A stretch of 64,000 nt of DNA. Source: Sycobia sp. Sy_11 (taxonomy: Eukaryota; Arthropoda; Insecta; Hymenoptera; Epichrysomallidae). The notes beneath the pieces were generated by a model. That model was not told the DNA's origin. It did not search any database and was given only the letters and a program-made list of their open reading frames with translations. Shown here in pieces: positions 1-11,771 of this stretch. The translations under genes and the position numbers were made by a program. Location: contig JACCIC010000178.1 of the NCBI GenBank assembly GCA_018907035.1, positions 1,072,501-1,136,500 on the forward strand. Reading direction: 5' to 3'. The first letter of the stretch is position 1. The number at the start of each line of letters is the position of its first letter.

Positions 1-171
1 TGAAAGATCCCCATAAGGGGGTCCAAAAACGGTTCTATGGCGATTATCATGATGTTGTCGGCATAACCCACATCTGTACAACTCATGTTGTTCAGTCGTT
101 TCAGAAGGTCATTCACTACGAGACACCATATGAGTGAAGATAAGATGTCACTCTGCGGGTACAAAAACTCT

Positions 172-325
172 ACTGTAGTAAGTAGCGACAGAAGTCTACG
201 GCGTGTTTGTAAACAAAGCACATGTAATTTATTACAGCGGTGCTTGTGTCAATCAGCCGAGACCGGGATGTGAACTCAGATCACTAAGTTACTAGTCTTT
301 CGCTCTAGCGATCGCGCCATCATAG
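172..325 (-). mobile_element. tRNA-derived SINE, 3'-truncated copy
   Basis: On the minus strand this has the same tRNA-like head as the three fuller SINE copies at 15307-15521, 17469-17671 and 42653-42867: an A-box-like region, a B-box-like GTTCA element, and then the shared body with 'tgtgctttgtttacaaa' (here slightly changed). The 3' tail (the 'gacgttaaataacat' motif plus A-run) is missing. No target-site duplication is visible. This is an old fragment with several substitutions relative to the others. Confidence 0.8.
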
Positions 326-774
326 CCCTCGCTTTATCTTCCCAGTATTCGAAATTATAATTTACTTGATTTCAATAAAATTTCCACAGAATTTGAAAAT
401 ATTTTATTTCAGTGTATAAAAGAGAATGTATGTCCGTATGTATGTCCTTTACAGGCACCGAAACTAGTGTATATATCGTCTTAAAATGTTAACCTTGTAT
501 TCTATACGGTCAGGATTAGATGATACATTTTTTTTGCAAATTCAAAAAAAAGGAAAACATGGCAAAAAACATAGTTATTTAATCAACAATCTCAGGTACA
601 CACATACACACACACATGCGCGCGCGTGTATATATATATTTTTTTATTTAGATAGACTGCTACGTTAGACCCCGTGCAATGTTTTGATGGCCATATTAGA
701 AAGAGTGAAAGACAGTGAAACACCCATTAATATTGTTTAATCCCTGTTAATCCCTTTGGGGTTTCTCCAGTTTT

Positions 775-833
<59 letters not shown>

Positions 834-1068
834 ATCTGTCTTGTATCTATAAGATATTATAGATCAAATATGATACTTATATCATGCTGTAAAAATATGA
901 AAAGCAATCAAATAATTTTTGGCAAAACTTCATAGTCTACAATTAGCAGATTTTGCTAGGTCTATTTAATTTGTGAACATAGATAAATTTCTGACAATGA
1001 TTAATATGATTATTTGAAGTTAATTTTATGATAGCGATTTTGTTCAAATATAATTGTTTTTGTACATA
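326..1068. other. no gene seen; simple repeats
   Basis: AT-rich sequence with no recognisable coding. It contains a short CA/TA run near 600-640 and a pure CT microsatellite at 779-831 of about 26 units. Confidence 0.6.
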
Positions 1069-1400
1069 TGTAACGTTCCTATCCCTCTCGGGATAGCTTA
1101 GGCGGCATTTTTACAGAGTACTATGCGAGGGGAGGAAGTATATTTGGGATCCAGCGGCGGATCAGGAAAACTATTTAACAGAACACAGTATATTTTTATA
1201 TCAAAAATAAAAATGTTTTTATTCAATAAACTTCTATTGATTTGACAAGATTCTGAAACAAACAATAAAACGATAACAATTACTTAAATGAAACAAATAA
1301 ATTAACTTAAGCTAGATATATATAATAAAGTTCGCTCTCTTTTCCGCGACATTTATTTCATTCCATTTTCTGGGAGTGACATAGGAGAGGAAACGTTTCG
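1069..1400 (-). repeat. 3' end of a gypsy-type LTR
   Basis: Read on the minus strand, this sequence ends in ...cgttaca, the classic LTR terminus. Just inside is a block ('gatccgccgctggatccca', then 'ctatcccgag') that resembles the end of the solo LTR at 20150-20349 ('gatcgctgggcccaa', 'ctatctcgag', '...cgttaca'). It lies downstream of the minus-strand gag-pol remnant at 2206-5760, so it is probably that element's 3' LTR. The other LTR boundary and the 5' LTR are not recognised, so the right-hand limit is approximate. Confidence 0.5.
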
Positions 1401-1702
1401 GAGAAGTGGATAAAATATCCGTGTCTTGTGACTTATGTACAATTTCTTGTAAAGTATGTGGAGGAGTAGGAAGCTGCCCTTGGGTTTCCTCTTCCCCATG
1501 CCCTTCCCAGGATCAATCTTCTGTCCCACTTCCTGAGATTACACCGTTCCCCCTTCTTATGCTCACTCGTCTTGTTTACTTTCTATCCCCTCTGTTTCTC
1601 CTTACTCTCTATTTATTCCTCCTTTCTCTCTTTAGTCTGTACTCTCTCTCTCTCTTACTCTCTATACTTTCCTTCTATCTCTCTTTCCTCTCTACTCTTT
1701 CG

Positions 1703-2056
1703 CTACTCCGTACTTTTTTCTTTCTCTAAACCTCCTCTATTTATACCTCTTTTCTTGCCAGTCCAGATTGTTTCGGCAGTGGGGACGCAGGCGCCTCTGC
1801 TAAAATTATTTTTCGTGACTGCATAGATTGGAACAGCAAAGAAGTCGACAGGATCACGGTTCTCGATCTCCGTTGAAGCTTCTGTCAGAACGCACAGACG
1901 ATCTTTGGCTGAATCGAGACTGAAGTCGCTCAGCTTACACTCCGAGATGCCGATATCTATAAAAGATACCGGCATTGCCGAAACTGCGGCGTGAGCAGAC
2001 CCTGCCGTCTCCCTAGCCCCGAAGGCACACAGCGAGGCCTCATCAGGCTACAGCTG
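1703..2056 (-). other. unrecognised open frame inside gypsy remnant
   Basis: An open minus-strand frame of about 115 codons, counting upstream of its first Met at 1975. It is preceded by a stop and has no motif I recognise. Codon content looks more protein-like than the surroundings. The plus-strand CT-rich tract at 1570-1735 overlaps its 3' end and makes a K/E/R-rich tail. It lies between the LTR end and the pol remnant, so it may be the tail of the gypsy element, but nothing proves that. Confidence 0.25.
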
Positions 2057-2205
2057 GAGATCAGATATCTCCACAATCTCTATGACCATATCTTGAATTT
2101 GATGCATCATTCTAAAAGAAAGAAGAAAATAATAAAGCTAATACCTAATCTCATCTCAACTCTCTGCATATAACTTATAGTTTTGCTCTACTGCATGTGT
2201 TTATC

Positions 2206-2450
2206 TCAGGTGTTTAATAAAAATAAACTATATAATGCGTCTAATCGATTGTTTCTCATACATTTATAGATCATACCATCCGCAATCATCCAATCTTCAT
2301 ATTTCTTTGCGTGAGCTTGCAAATCATTCATTCTACGAATATCCCATTTGTCTTTGATCTCAGTAAAAACAGCAATTTCCCTTTCTTCAAACAATAATTG
2401 CAAGAAATCGTGTCTGGCATAACATCAAAAGTGCCTTTTTTATAGTGTAT
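2206..2450 (-). pseudogene. gypsy integrase N-terminal remnant
   Basis: The minus-strand translation contains a stretch of the type that comes just before the integrase zinc finger in Ty3/gypsy Pol ('YEDWMIADGMIYKCMRNN', residues about 36-53 of the 65-aa open frame). No intact HHCC finger or DDE core follows. It is downstream of the RT remnant on the same strand, with the RNase H region apparently deleted. A dead fragment. Confidence 0.5.
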
Positions 2451-2589
2451 CTCACAATGTACTGCTGCAGCTATAGCATGCAACGTGATAAACGGCTAGC
2501 GGATTCCTTAACTGTTTGGAAAATTTTCAATGCGGCATGATTATTATTGTTAATTATTATTGCTAATAGTTACTGATTATTCACTGTAT

Positions 2590-3160
2590 AATTTCGTTCT
2601 TCCGGAAAAAGAACTTTACTCACGTAGTACATATCCAAGATATGTCACACACTTACATTCGAACTCACACTTCTCTCTATTTATTTGGAGTCCGGAATCT
2701 CTTATTTAAGTTAGAACTTTCTCCAGCTACTTTCGATGATCGCCGAAGGTTTCGCTAACTACGATTATATCATCAAGATAATCAAAAATAAATGGTTCCA
2801 TCTCCGGCCCGAATAGCATATCCACCATTCAACTAAAAGTTTTTGGAGAATTAAATAATCCAAAGGGCACTCTCTTAAATTGGTAGAGACCAGAACCGTT
2901 AACAGAAAATGCTGTATATGTACGACTTTCTTTCTCAACCATTACCTGCATAAATACCATTTTTAAATTTATTTTAGTGATACTCTAACTTTAAAAACTG
3001 AATCTATGCTTCTCATGGGGTATGCATTCACCAGTGTGTATTTATTCATATTACGATAATTAACACAAAAGCGATAATCGCCATTGCCTTTTTTTACTAT
3101 TACCGAGTGACTACATTATTCACTAGTAGATGGCTCCATAATGTCATCGACTAACATTCT
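2590..3160 (-). pseudogene. Ty3/gypsy reverse transcriptase remnant
   Basis: Minus-strand frames give the gypsy RT motifs in the correct order. First comes a 'GNGDYRFCVNYRNMNKYTLVN' segment at about 3030-3100. The catalytic box 'FDYLDDIIVVSE' is at about 2745-2800, and 'VTYLGYVLRE' at about 2620-2650. Stops and frameshifts separate these pieces, so no RT can be made. This identifies the 1-6.5 kb region as one minus-strand gypsy copy with order gag (right) to pol (left). Confidence 0.8.
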
Positions 3161-4398
3161 CTTCAGTTCTTCTTGAGAAAATTCTTTAGTGATAGACAGC
3201 TCGATGGCTGTCGCATAGGCTTTGCACCAGGTGAAAGGACTATTTTATGTGTTATTAAGGTACTTACCTCTCCCTTCTCTTAAGAACCTCCTAGAACTCT
3301 TCGTACTAAAACTTGTAATCGTTATTTATCAGTAGAATCAAGCTCACATATTCTCGCGCATCCAATAAAAATATTTACTGTATTATTATTGTCCATATGG
3401 AAATCGTGCCACTTACCATTTCTTATTACGCTTACCCTTACTCTTCACTTAGTCATTCTATATTTATTTGTATATCCCATTTCCTCATAACATCTATTTC
3501 TAGAATAAACGGATGTTTAATGTTGTGAACAATTTTAATCGTCAGTTCATCTACTCTGCCATCTATATTGACCTTAGTGTTCAATTTGCCTTAGCATTTT
3601 TCTCCTTGGCCAAAATCTCCTTAAATAGAAGTATTACCTGGTTCAAGCTTATCTTCAAATTGTTTAGCTACAGTTACATTAATCAGGGAAGTTATTGCAC
3701 CAATAACAAATGAACCACGATATATGCCAATGACTAATTTTGGAATAATAAAGTTTCTATTATATTCACTAATAAATGTGACCTCATTTATTTTATCTCT
3801 TTTCCACTATCCCTAACATTTACTCTTCTCATGTTTTCTCTCTCTGTATCTCTTTCTTTATCTCTACTCTTTAACACATTCTTGTGTGCTCTTCCATTTT
3901 CTATAATCTTATTTTACTCTTATTTCTATCTCTCCATAAATTATTATTCTCCCTTTTCTTGCACTTATTTTAAAACTTTATTGGTGGTGTAGTAACGGTA
4001 CGTACAAACTGAATAATTTTGTATTTACTGCGGCTTTCTTTTCCCTCAGGTTACAGGTCATTGCATTTTGATCATGAACTTCAGTGAATTGGTGCACAAC
4101 TTTTTGCCTTGAATTTTCACTTTGTAAATGAGTAGTGTTTTCCTTGCCTCGCAAGTACAAACTACTAACGTTTGAATCTTCTAAATCGTCATTGTTTTGT
4201 GTGATTATATTTTCTCTTACACGTTTATTCTCCTTCTCGTACTATTTCTGTCTATCCTTTTCTTTCTCTCTATCTTTCTCTTTCTTACACATTTTCTCAA
4301 GTAAAGGTAAAGCCTGAATCACTTCTTGGTTTTCCTCTACACTTTCTTCTTCACTAACAATCTCTATATCTTCATCCCTAGTTGAGAAAACGTTCAAA

Positions 4399-4440
4399 CC
4401 TGGGGGGGGGGGCGAACAGGTTGTTTGCCCCCCCCCCAGT
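4399..4440. repeat. G11/C10 snap-back hairpin
   Basis: A run of 11 G (4402-4412) and a run of 10 C (4428-4437) flank a short near-palindromic spacer. The sequence can fold into a stem of about 17 bp with a loop of a few bases. It lies between the gag core and pol of the minus-strand gypsy remnant. Confidence 0.75.
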
Positions 4441-5760
4441 AACTAGTGACCCGATGGCTGTAGAACATGATTAAACTTCGGATAATTTCTGAATATTACA
4501 CCGTGATGTCCACAACCATAGCAATAATATTTTTTTCTTTTAATATGTAGAAATGCTAAAGTCATATGACCGAATTTTTGACAGGCAATTTATAGCATAT
4601 TATTTTCATTATCCGTGTCAAATCCTAAGCTCGTGATGCAGCCGGCGGTGACAAAAGCTGCTGTGACTGCATTTGCCTCTGTTGCGCTAGAGGATATTGT
4701 TGAGTGGGTCACGAGAGCTTGTGCAGCCCCATTGTATAGAGACGCGCGGAGTTTTTTTGCCACTGCGGCTGTTTATATGTATTGCTCTTAGTGCGCTGAA
4801 GAGACTCACAATTGAGGTGATTATTGTTACTCATAGCCACTACTTCATTTTTTGTACAATTGTTTCCTCTCTAGTTTGTCTTTTTGGCACTCAGAGCTTG
4901 TTTTCTGTCTCTTTCCCTCTTATCCTCTCTGACTTCTAATACTCTCTCTTCTCTTCTATTAATTAGTTTCTATTGGCGTTTGTAATATCTAAATTTCCTT
5001 TTTAATATTCTATTCCAAATTCCTCCAATTGGCCAAACGAATTTATCTTATAACTATTGACCTATTATTTGTAACCAGGTAATAATTTCTTGTATATAAT
5101 GGCTAACTGTGACTGAAATTCAGGTTGCCGTGTTAACCTACTAATTGAGTATACGATTGAGTCTATAAAATCTTGAATCGATTCATTTTTAGTCTGAACT
5201 TTACGGCGTACCTCCTCCAGAATATCGTCATCGTCAATATGGTCAATCAATCGTTCTTTAAAGGTTTTTTGGAACCTTGCCCATGATCTAAAACCTGATT
5301 TACTATTTTTGAACCCATTGTAACCTTTATCTTTGAACACTCTGTTCAATGCTTTTGACGAAAATTCACCTGGAGCTTCGTATGTTTCGTAATCATCGTT
5401 CAGTTGTTCAAAAAAGTTTTTTGCATGCTTCTTTTCTGCTTCAAATGAAAGCTTGAAGTCATTTATTGTTTTTCTAATCGCTCATTCCATATATTTTCAT
5501 GCAATTCGCAGCAACGACTTCAAGGTATGTCCCTTCGACTTAGATCTGCCTGATTATGACTGCCGACTCTATTACATTTATCTCTCTCTGAATTATTGAA
5601 TGTGTTTGGTTTTCCTCGATCAATATTAATTACTCTATTATTATGATGAGGTTCGTCACTCTGTAGTCTTTCGTTTTCCCTATTATCTCTAATATCATTC
5701 GTTTCCTTAAAATTTTGTTTTTTGTAAGTATTAATTTTGCTTCCATCTATAGGTTGCATA
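4441..5760 (-). pseudogene. gypsy gag remnant with CCHC knuckle
   Basis: Three parts lie in order on the minus strand. At 5520-5759 is a polar N/R/E-rich segment of 79 residues. At 5065-5349 is a gag core of 94 residues with the typical 'FKERLIDHIDDDDILEEVRR' stretch and 'TKNESIQDFIDSI'. At 4440-4530 is a zinc-knuckle-like 'CYGCGHHGV' whose last Cys is replaced by Tyr. Between 3800 and 4300 the plus strand is CT-rich, giving K/R/E-rich minus-strand peptides as in many Gag linkers. Frames are broken between the parts. Family-level assignment is firm; the lineage within gypsy is not. Confidence 0.7.
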
Positions 5761-6769
5761 TTGGCTTCAATATATCTATTTCTTCTAAATTTAGCACCGA
5801 CTCTAATATATCAGTACTAAATGTTAAATTCCGTAGATTATCCAAGAATTTTTTCTACAGCTCTTAGGAACAATACGCTGTACTGTCCTATACACACTTG
5901 AATAACCTATCTGATCCGACTCTACAGTCTGAGATCTTCACTTCATCAGATTGTTTAAGAGTTTCTTTTACAATTATCTCTTGTTTAAATTATTTATTTC
6001 ATTCTCCATATCGACTTCTGAACGTTCAATGAGATCATAATCGACTTATATTTTACGCTTTGGAGAACATGAAAATCCCTTAATATTACGTAAATTGAAA
6101 GTACTACTTTCGGTCTGTTACTCAACGTCTGATACAGTGCTGCGAGGTTCGGAATTTGAAAAAGATAATTAGAAGCACAATATAATCTATTTATTTCCCG
6201 ATTTACACGACTTCTATCTTAGCGTATTAGCAATCCTTGATATACAAAGAATTACCCTTGTCGTTCCATCTGGGGAAGCGGCATGTTGATCGGTACCATA
6301 TCTATCGGATGTGAATGCGATGGGAATTGATTCTGTACGTCCAAGGGTGTTTAACCATTCTCTGATTTCTCCTTTGAACGTCTTCAAAGGTTACTTTTTG
6401 CTCTTAAAGTAGAAAAATATGTTTCTTCTTCCTCGGATTCCGACTCTTCGCTCATATTGATCAATCTCTGTATCCCATTCCACCGTTGTTTCCGGAATGA
6501 GTTAAAATATTCTAAAATCAATTATTCCTTAAAACTTGCACGATTTGTGGTTGAGAGAGACTATATACTTCCTTTTTAATTTCTATTGCTATCATAAATT
6601 TAATATAATGTTTATAGTCTAGGCGCCATTTTCCTTTATGATTATAATAATAATAATTAGAACAAAAAAATAAATAAATAAATAAGTGAGTTAATAAAAC
6701 AAAACATTTATTGAATAGTAGAGTTCCTCCAATATCACTATACTTCTCTCATTCTCGTTGTAACCACAC

Positions 6770-6773
6770 GCAA

Positions 6774-6824
<51 letters not shown>
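6770..6824. repeat. (TA)n microsatellite
   Basis: Perfect TA dinucleotide run of about 25 units. Confidence 0.95.
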
Positions 6825-6825
<1 letters not shown>

Positions 6826-6829
6826 CGAA

Positions 6830-8982
6830 CGCAAGCGGCGCTTGCGTTTGCTATTCCACGTCCCTATACTCTCTCTCGTCGTAGTTTGTATGTTTACTTG
6901 TATAGTTGTTACAGGCCGACGCACTAACACACTGTCGAAGAGGTAAGTGAGAGACGAGAAGGAGAGTTTAGCAGGTGCCGCGCGCGGGAGCGATTATAAT
7001 TCTGATGTAATAATAGAAAAAAAATAATGAAAAAAAATAATGATGCTAATGCCATGAATAAAGATAAAGGAGTTATTTCTTATTTAAGAAGCAGTAGTTG
7101 GATGTTAATGGCAATGGCAAATAATATGTTTTAAGATTTTGATAAGAATAAGAAAAAAAATTGAAAGGCTAAAGTAAAGAACCGTGGATTTACATTTATG
7201 AAATACGAATTCTGAAATAATCATTAAATTTGGTGAAGTATATTCATTTAGATATTTTTGTAGTTGTTCAAATGAATTTTCTTTTGTTTAAGCAATAAAC
7301 AAAATTGATAGTGCATATGCAACAGAACAGATGCTGGATAATTATATACCAGATCATTAAAGAATTGAATATTTAGTAAATTATTTATACAAAGTGATAA
7401 GACGGAGGATATGTTAGAAGAATAAGGGGATATGTAAACGTGAAGAAAAAAAGGGGGGAAACAATTTACTACAATAAACCAGTTTGAAGACGACAGGGTC
7501 GAAGACGATCAAGAAGACCAGTCGAAGACGACCAAGAAATATTTGCGACAGGATGCTAGTTTTTTGTTATTTATATATTTCATAAGCTCATTATTATATT
7601 ATGTTCAAAATATTATATTTAAAGGTTCCCATCATTGTCATAGCGAGGCGTAGGAAACTATAATTTAGTATATTAATTATGTAAAAACATATTTTTTTTT
7701 GTAATTCTAATTTTTGTATCATTTCGTTAATACTCACATGTTATTTTGCAAAAGCTTGATTAATCAAATCAAAAAGTCTTATGTTAGAAAAAATTTTTTT
7801 CTTTTGGTTTATGCTATAGATGAGCAATGAGGGATATTTTACAAAAAAAAAAAAAAAAAAAACTTATATACACATCCACATAAATAACTGAATTTTTTGT
7901 ATGATCACAAATTTATACTTATTTATATTTGTTGTATTTAAGTTTACTTTCGGGAACTTATGGGGCGGAATGAGTGGTTTCAAAAATGTTATATATGAGG
8001 AATTAGACGCTTTGCTGAAAAACCGGCCACGCCATTCTAGAAAGAACGTTTGTGTACGCTTTAAACAGATACAAGAATATTGAAGACGATTACACAAAAA
8101 AGAGTTTAAAAGTAAAAGAATAAAGTCAAATTATTTTTATAGCTTAAATTTAGTGCTTCATATTCTTCCCAACACAGGAATATTTACTTTTTAAAGACCG
8201 CTCGTAAATTAAGAAGAAATATAAACAAAACTTACAAATATTTTTATCGGTCTTATAATCTTTATAAAATCATATAATTTTGTTGCTATTATATTCTGAA
8301 AACTATAAAGATCGATACAAAAATATGTGTTTATTTAGTTTATAACAATCGACATTAATGTAATTTTAAATGTTAACGTGAAATATAGTAATACAAACAA
8401 AATAACGAGGAAGTCGAAATTGACATTCAAATTTCAAGCAAATATTAAATTAATTTCTTTCACCTAATCAGAATTTTCTACGTTTCTGTCAACGTCTAGT
8501 CATAATCTCAGATTCCTCATCTAACTAATAAGAGGTGGAAACACATAGCCTTAACCATATCTCTATAGGTGAAATTTATAAAGCTCGTCAATATGTGACA
8601 TTTATAGTAATAATAGTAGATCATGTTAGAATAATATTCATTATTAGTACGTATTGCCAGGGTGTGTCGTTCAGGTTGACACTCGACAATCTGACGTTTC
8701 GCAAAAGGAAAAAGCAAAGGCGAAGCTTTTCGTAAATTAGCTTCCTAGATGGCAGAGAAGAACTACTTAACATTAGTATAGGCCTGAAGCTAAGACAAGA
8801 GTAAAAGAATTTATAGCTTATCTGCTTTTTTATGTATATATTTCTAATATCTACACGAGTAAATCTTTTATAATAGACATATAGATTGACGCTTACACTA
8901 AATATGTGACAAATATACGATAAATAAGTAAAATAGAAAAGCTATATACAAATAACATATTAATGAATGCATTGAAATTTAA
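6830..8982. other. no gene recognised, 3' flank of helicase gene
   Basis: AT-rich sequence with only short, unsupported frames. The only structure I see is a short imperfect tandem array of 'gaagacgacc'-like units at 7485-7540 and an A-run at 7842-7862. Downstream regulatory sequence of the minus-strand helicase gene may lie here, but no specific signal can be defended. Confidence 0.5.
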
Positions 8983-9108
8983 TCATCCAGACAAAGTTTC
9001 GGAGCCAGGACCACGCACTATTGGAGCATTGATGTCATTTGGTGATTTCTCTCTTAAACACTGTTGCAAATTATTAAGTATGATCTGTCGAATGATCTGA
9101 ATCTTTCC
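8983..9108 (-). CDS. probable terminal exon of DEAH helicase
   Basis: A minus-strand frame encoding about 36 residues, including 'NLQQCLREKSPNDINAPI', ends at a stop at 8983-8985. It is just downstream of the better supported exon 9414-9647. Composition looks coding and the position fits a last exon. The phase of the preceding donor (2 nt left over) does not fit the acceptors I can see near 9080-9110. Either an additional small exon exists or the acceptor is elsewhere, so this call is tentative. Confidence 0.4.
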   Translation of the reverse strand, partial: GKIQIIRQIILNNLQQCLREKSPNDINAPIVRGPGSETLSG

Positions 9109-9413
9109 ATATTTACAATTCGTTAGATTAGATATACACCGCAGTTATTCATTAAGTAAAAATCAAAATCAATTATAATAATAATTCGATCTACTGTTAT
9201 TCTAACAAATAGTATCGCTAATTTATTTTTTCAATTATAATAAGATATTTTAAATTATTCTAGATTATTTTCTAATACTATGTATAATTATAATAAATAT
9301 CATAAATATTCATGTATAATTTTAATCTAAAAATAAAATAGGATCATACAGGAGAATTTTTTGATTTGTAATAGTTAAAGTATATTCACATAATTGTATT
9401 TACAAAGTACTAC

Positions 9414-9647
9414 CTAAGCAAATCATCATTTTCTAATAAAGACTCCGTCTCGTTTGTCATTTCTATTGATTCCGCTGCTGTACTTAATAAAGATACTAGC
9501 ACATCCATTAATTCTCTTTTATAGCAATCAATACTATCTTCATCAAAAACATCATGATTTTTTTCCCAATTAGATTTTGTATTTTCAACATAATAATGAA
9601 CAATTGACCACATAAGATCACGAAAATGTAAAAGGACTTCAGCAGTG
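9414..9647 (-). CDS. DEAH-box RNA helicase, C-terminal exon
   Basis: 234-nt exon, phase 1 in and 2 out. Acceptor 'attattttag' lies just upstream (AG at 9648-9649) and donor 'GTAGTA' at 9413 downward. It encodes about 77 residues starting 'TAEVLLHFRDLMWSIVHYY'. This matches the helical segment after the OB-fold of DEAH helicases in the DHX30 group. Choosing this acceptor instead of the one 44 nt further upstream restores the phase with exon 9733-9806. A competing overlapping frame (9508-9717) is hydrophobic junk caused by the wrong phase. Confidence 0.7.
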
Positions 9648-9732
9648 CTAAAATAATTAATAAGATGATCATTGAACTGTGAAATTGGATTCTATGAGCA
9701 ACATAAAATATTAACAAATAAGTGCTACTTAC

Positions 9733-9806
9733 GTTCGATTACATATGATATTTACATTTAGTTTACCATCAATTTTAAGTAACACTTTATCTTGAACTTC
9801 TTTGTG
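9733..9806 (-). CDS. DEAH-box RNA helicase, OB-fold exon
   Basis: 74-nt exon, phase 0 in and 2 out, with acceptor '...tacgaag' and donor 'GTAAGT'. It encodes 'HKEVQDKVLLKIDGKLNVNI' and a few more residues, a typical strand of the OB-fold that closes DEAH helicases. It joins exons 9979-10168 and 9414-9647 without phase conflict. It is too short to be found as an ORF. Confidence 0.65.
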
Positions 9807-9978
9807 CTTCGTATAATGAATAAATAAACCAAAATATTAAGTTCAATAAAAAAACAAGTATTTAAAAATATGATAAAATAATAAAATAAAATAATTTCTT
9901 ATATTGGGAACATGTAAAATTAATGAGGATACAACATTATTGTGAATCAAACGAATGTAGGTAATGGAGTTTAGTTAC

Positions 9979-10168
9979 CGTTGAACCAGTAATCTTTCCT
10001 TGACTAAAGAGCAGAATGGTCAAAGGTGAAACAATACTACTTTCACGAATAAAGGTTAGTCGACTTTCCTGATGATGAGTCTTCTGATAATATATTGAAA
10101 ACGGACTTGGCCAGTCTTTCCGTTTATAATTTACACACTCCGGTGAGAGTTGAGCTTTAGCGTTGTCT
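9979..10168 (-). CDS. DEAH-box RNA helicase, OB-fold exon
   Basis: 190-nt exon, phase 2 in (1 nt completing the codon) and 0 out. Acceptor 'atctttttag'; donor 'GTAACT'. The product has 63 residues and includes 'LSPECVNYKRKDWPSPF' and 'RESSIVSPLTILLFSQGKI', the conserved pattern of the OB-fold (OB_NTP_bind) domain in DHX30/DHX57-type RNA helicases. The upstream exon is 23 kb away at 33267-33483, and its donor phase (2 nt) fits exactly. Confidence 0.75.
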
Positions 10169-10514
10169 CTAAAAAGATAAAATCGTAGTTATGTTATATT
10201 ATATTTTAGTAGTTGTATTTTATTTTTTGACGTTTGCATTTTATTATAATTTTTGGTTCTTATCATGAACGAAATGTAATCTTATTTATTTTGGAATTAA
10301 AAAAGAAAATAATCTAGTATCTACAAGTCTCTAACTTATCAAAAAACTTTTCAAAAAGGAGGGGCCCGCAAGTACATGCCAAAATCATTTTTAAATTATA
10401 TTTTCATAGTTACTATATTTCCATGTTATAAATAAGTAAGTACATAGGCGCAATTTTAATAAGCAAATATTTAATTGAATAATTATAAGTAATAATTTGA
10501 AAACTTTCTCGAAT

Positions 10515-11100
10515 TATTAATCAAAATATTTTCCGTCAGTTTCTACTATTTGTTCCTATATTTCTGTCAATATGGCGATACCGTGAAGAAAAATCGATGG
10601 TGGTTTCGAGGCGAACCAATCATCCGAAAATTCTTGAATATATTGTAAGAACGGATCAACGAGGTCGTACTGTATCGATCTGAATAGGTGATAATCAGAA
10701 GGCGTGATGTCTGGCGAGTACACTGGGTGCGGCAACACTTCCCATGCAAGCTCCAACAGGGTATTTTTGACGGCTTTTGCAACATTTGGTCGATTGTTGT
10801 CATACAAGAGAATGACTTTGCGCCTATTTATCGCGATTGCTGATCTATGTTCAATCAATTTCTGTTGCAGATCATTCAGTTTGCGTTTACATACCTCGAC
10901 AGTGACGGTTTCATTCAATTTTAGCAGCTCGTAGTACAGCACACCCTAATGGTCCCATCAAAGGCACAGCAATAAAATTGTGGACAATTGGCCTGGGTCC
11001 ACCAATAACTTTTTGCGCTTAGGATTGTCATAGTAGATCTATTTTTCATCAGCAATCACAATACGCCACAGAAAACTCTTCTTTTTTGCTTACTTTTCTT
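10515..11100 (-). pseudogene. mariner transposase fragment (family B, copy 1)
   Basis: Minus-strand DD34D mariner transposase, C-terminal two thirds only. It has 'PVYSPDITPSDYHLFRS', with the third catalytic Asp in SDY kept. The second-Asp box has drifted to 'LYDNNRPNVAK'. The frame is open for 128 residues (10556-10942) and broken upstream. It belongs with the copies at 18145-19130 and 38395-38955 (shared 'RSAIA.NRRKVI' region). No TIRs were identified. Confidence 0.8.
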
Positions 11101-11771
11101 TCGGGATACACGGATTTAACGCTGTTGAAATTGGAAGTTTAAGAAAGGTCTATAGATGAAATTCTAATTATATATGCTTCAAGCGTTGGAAACTTCTATA
11201 TCCTAATGTTATCTTCTAGAGTTTATTAACTTATGATTGAAGCGTTTCAGTTAAATAAAATAAATTGTAATTTTCTGACGTTAGTGTTTTCCCGCCTAAT
11301 CTTGCGGACTAATTTCCCCTTACCGTGGTCTCGTCCTTTCTGGTACCTGCAATTTTATGCAATAGGACGGGAAGGAAAATCTTTAATAAACTACTCGGGC
11401 AGAGTATCCGGGAGAAGGAACTGAAGAGATGACCTTCCCGTAGAAATTATTATGGGATGATAATGAATGTTATGAAAGAAAACGCGGAAATTTAAAGGAA
11501 GAAATTCACAGCATTTAATTATTGGTGACCGTCTATATATACATAATTGGTTTTCATACATAGGTTTCGCATGGGCGTTTATTCCTGCTCGCACGCCTCC
11601 TTCACAAGCCGCTAACGTGGTCGTCTGGCGTTATATCCGCCGCCTACTACGCCTCACATCCCTTCTCCTGCGTGAAGACACAATTTTGCTCGATACGATG
11701 ATCCGACACGGCGTGGCTAATCCACATTGTTTGTTGACTTCGCTAAAGAATTGCGGAGGCACAACACTTAT

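Noticed and set aside
4399..4440. Transcription terminator
   Set aside because: Hairpin without any gene end or T-tract context; bacterial-type terminators do not apply here.
9508..9717. 69-codon hydrophobic minus-strand frame
   Set aside because: Overlaps the helicase exon in a different phase; the phase-consistent splice model explains the coding signal.
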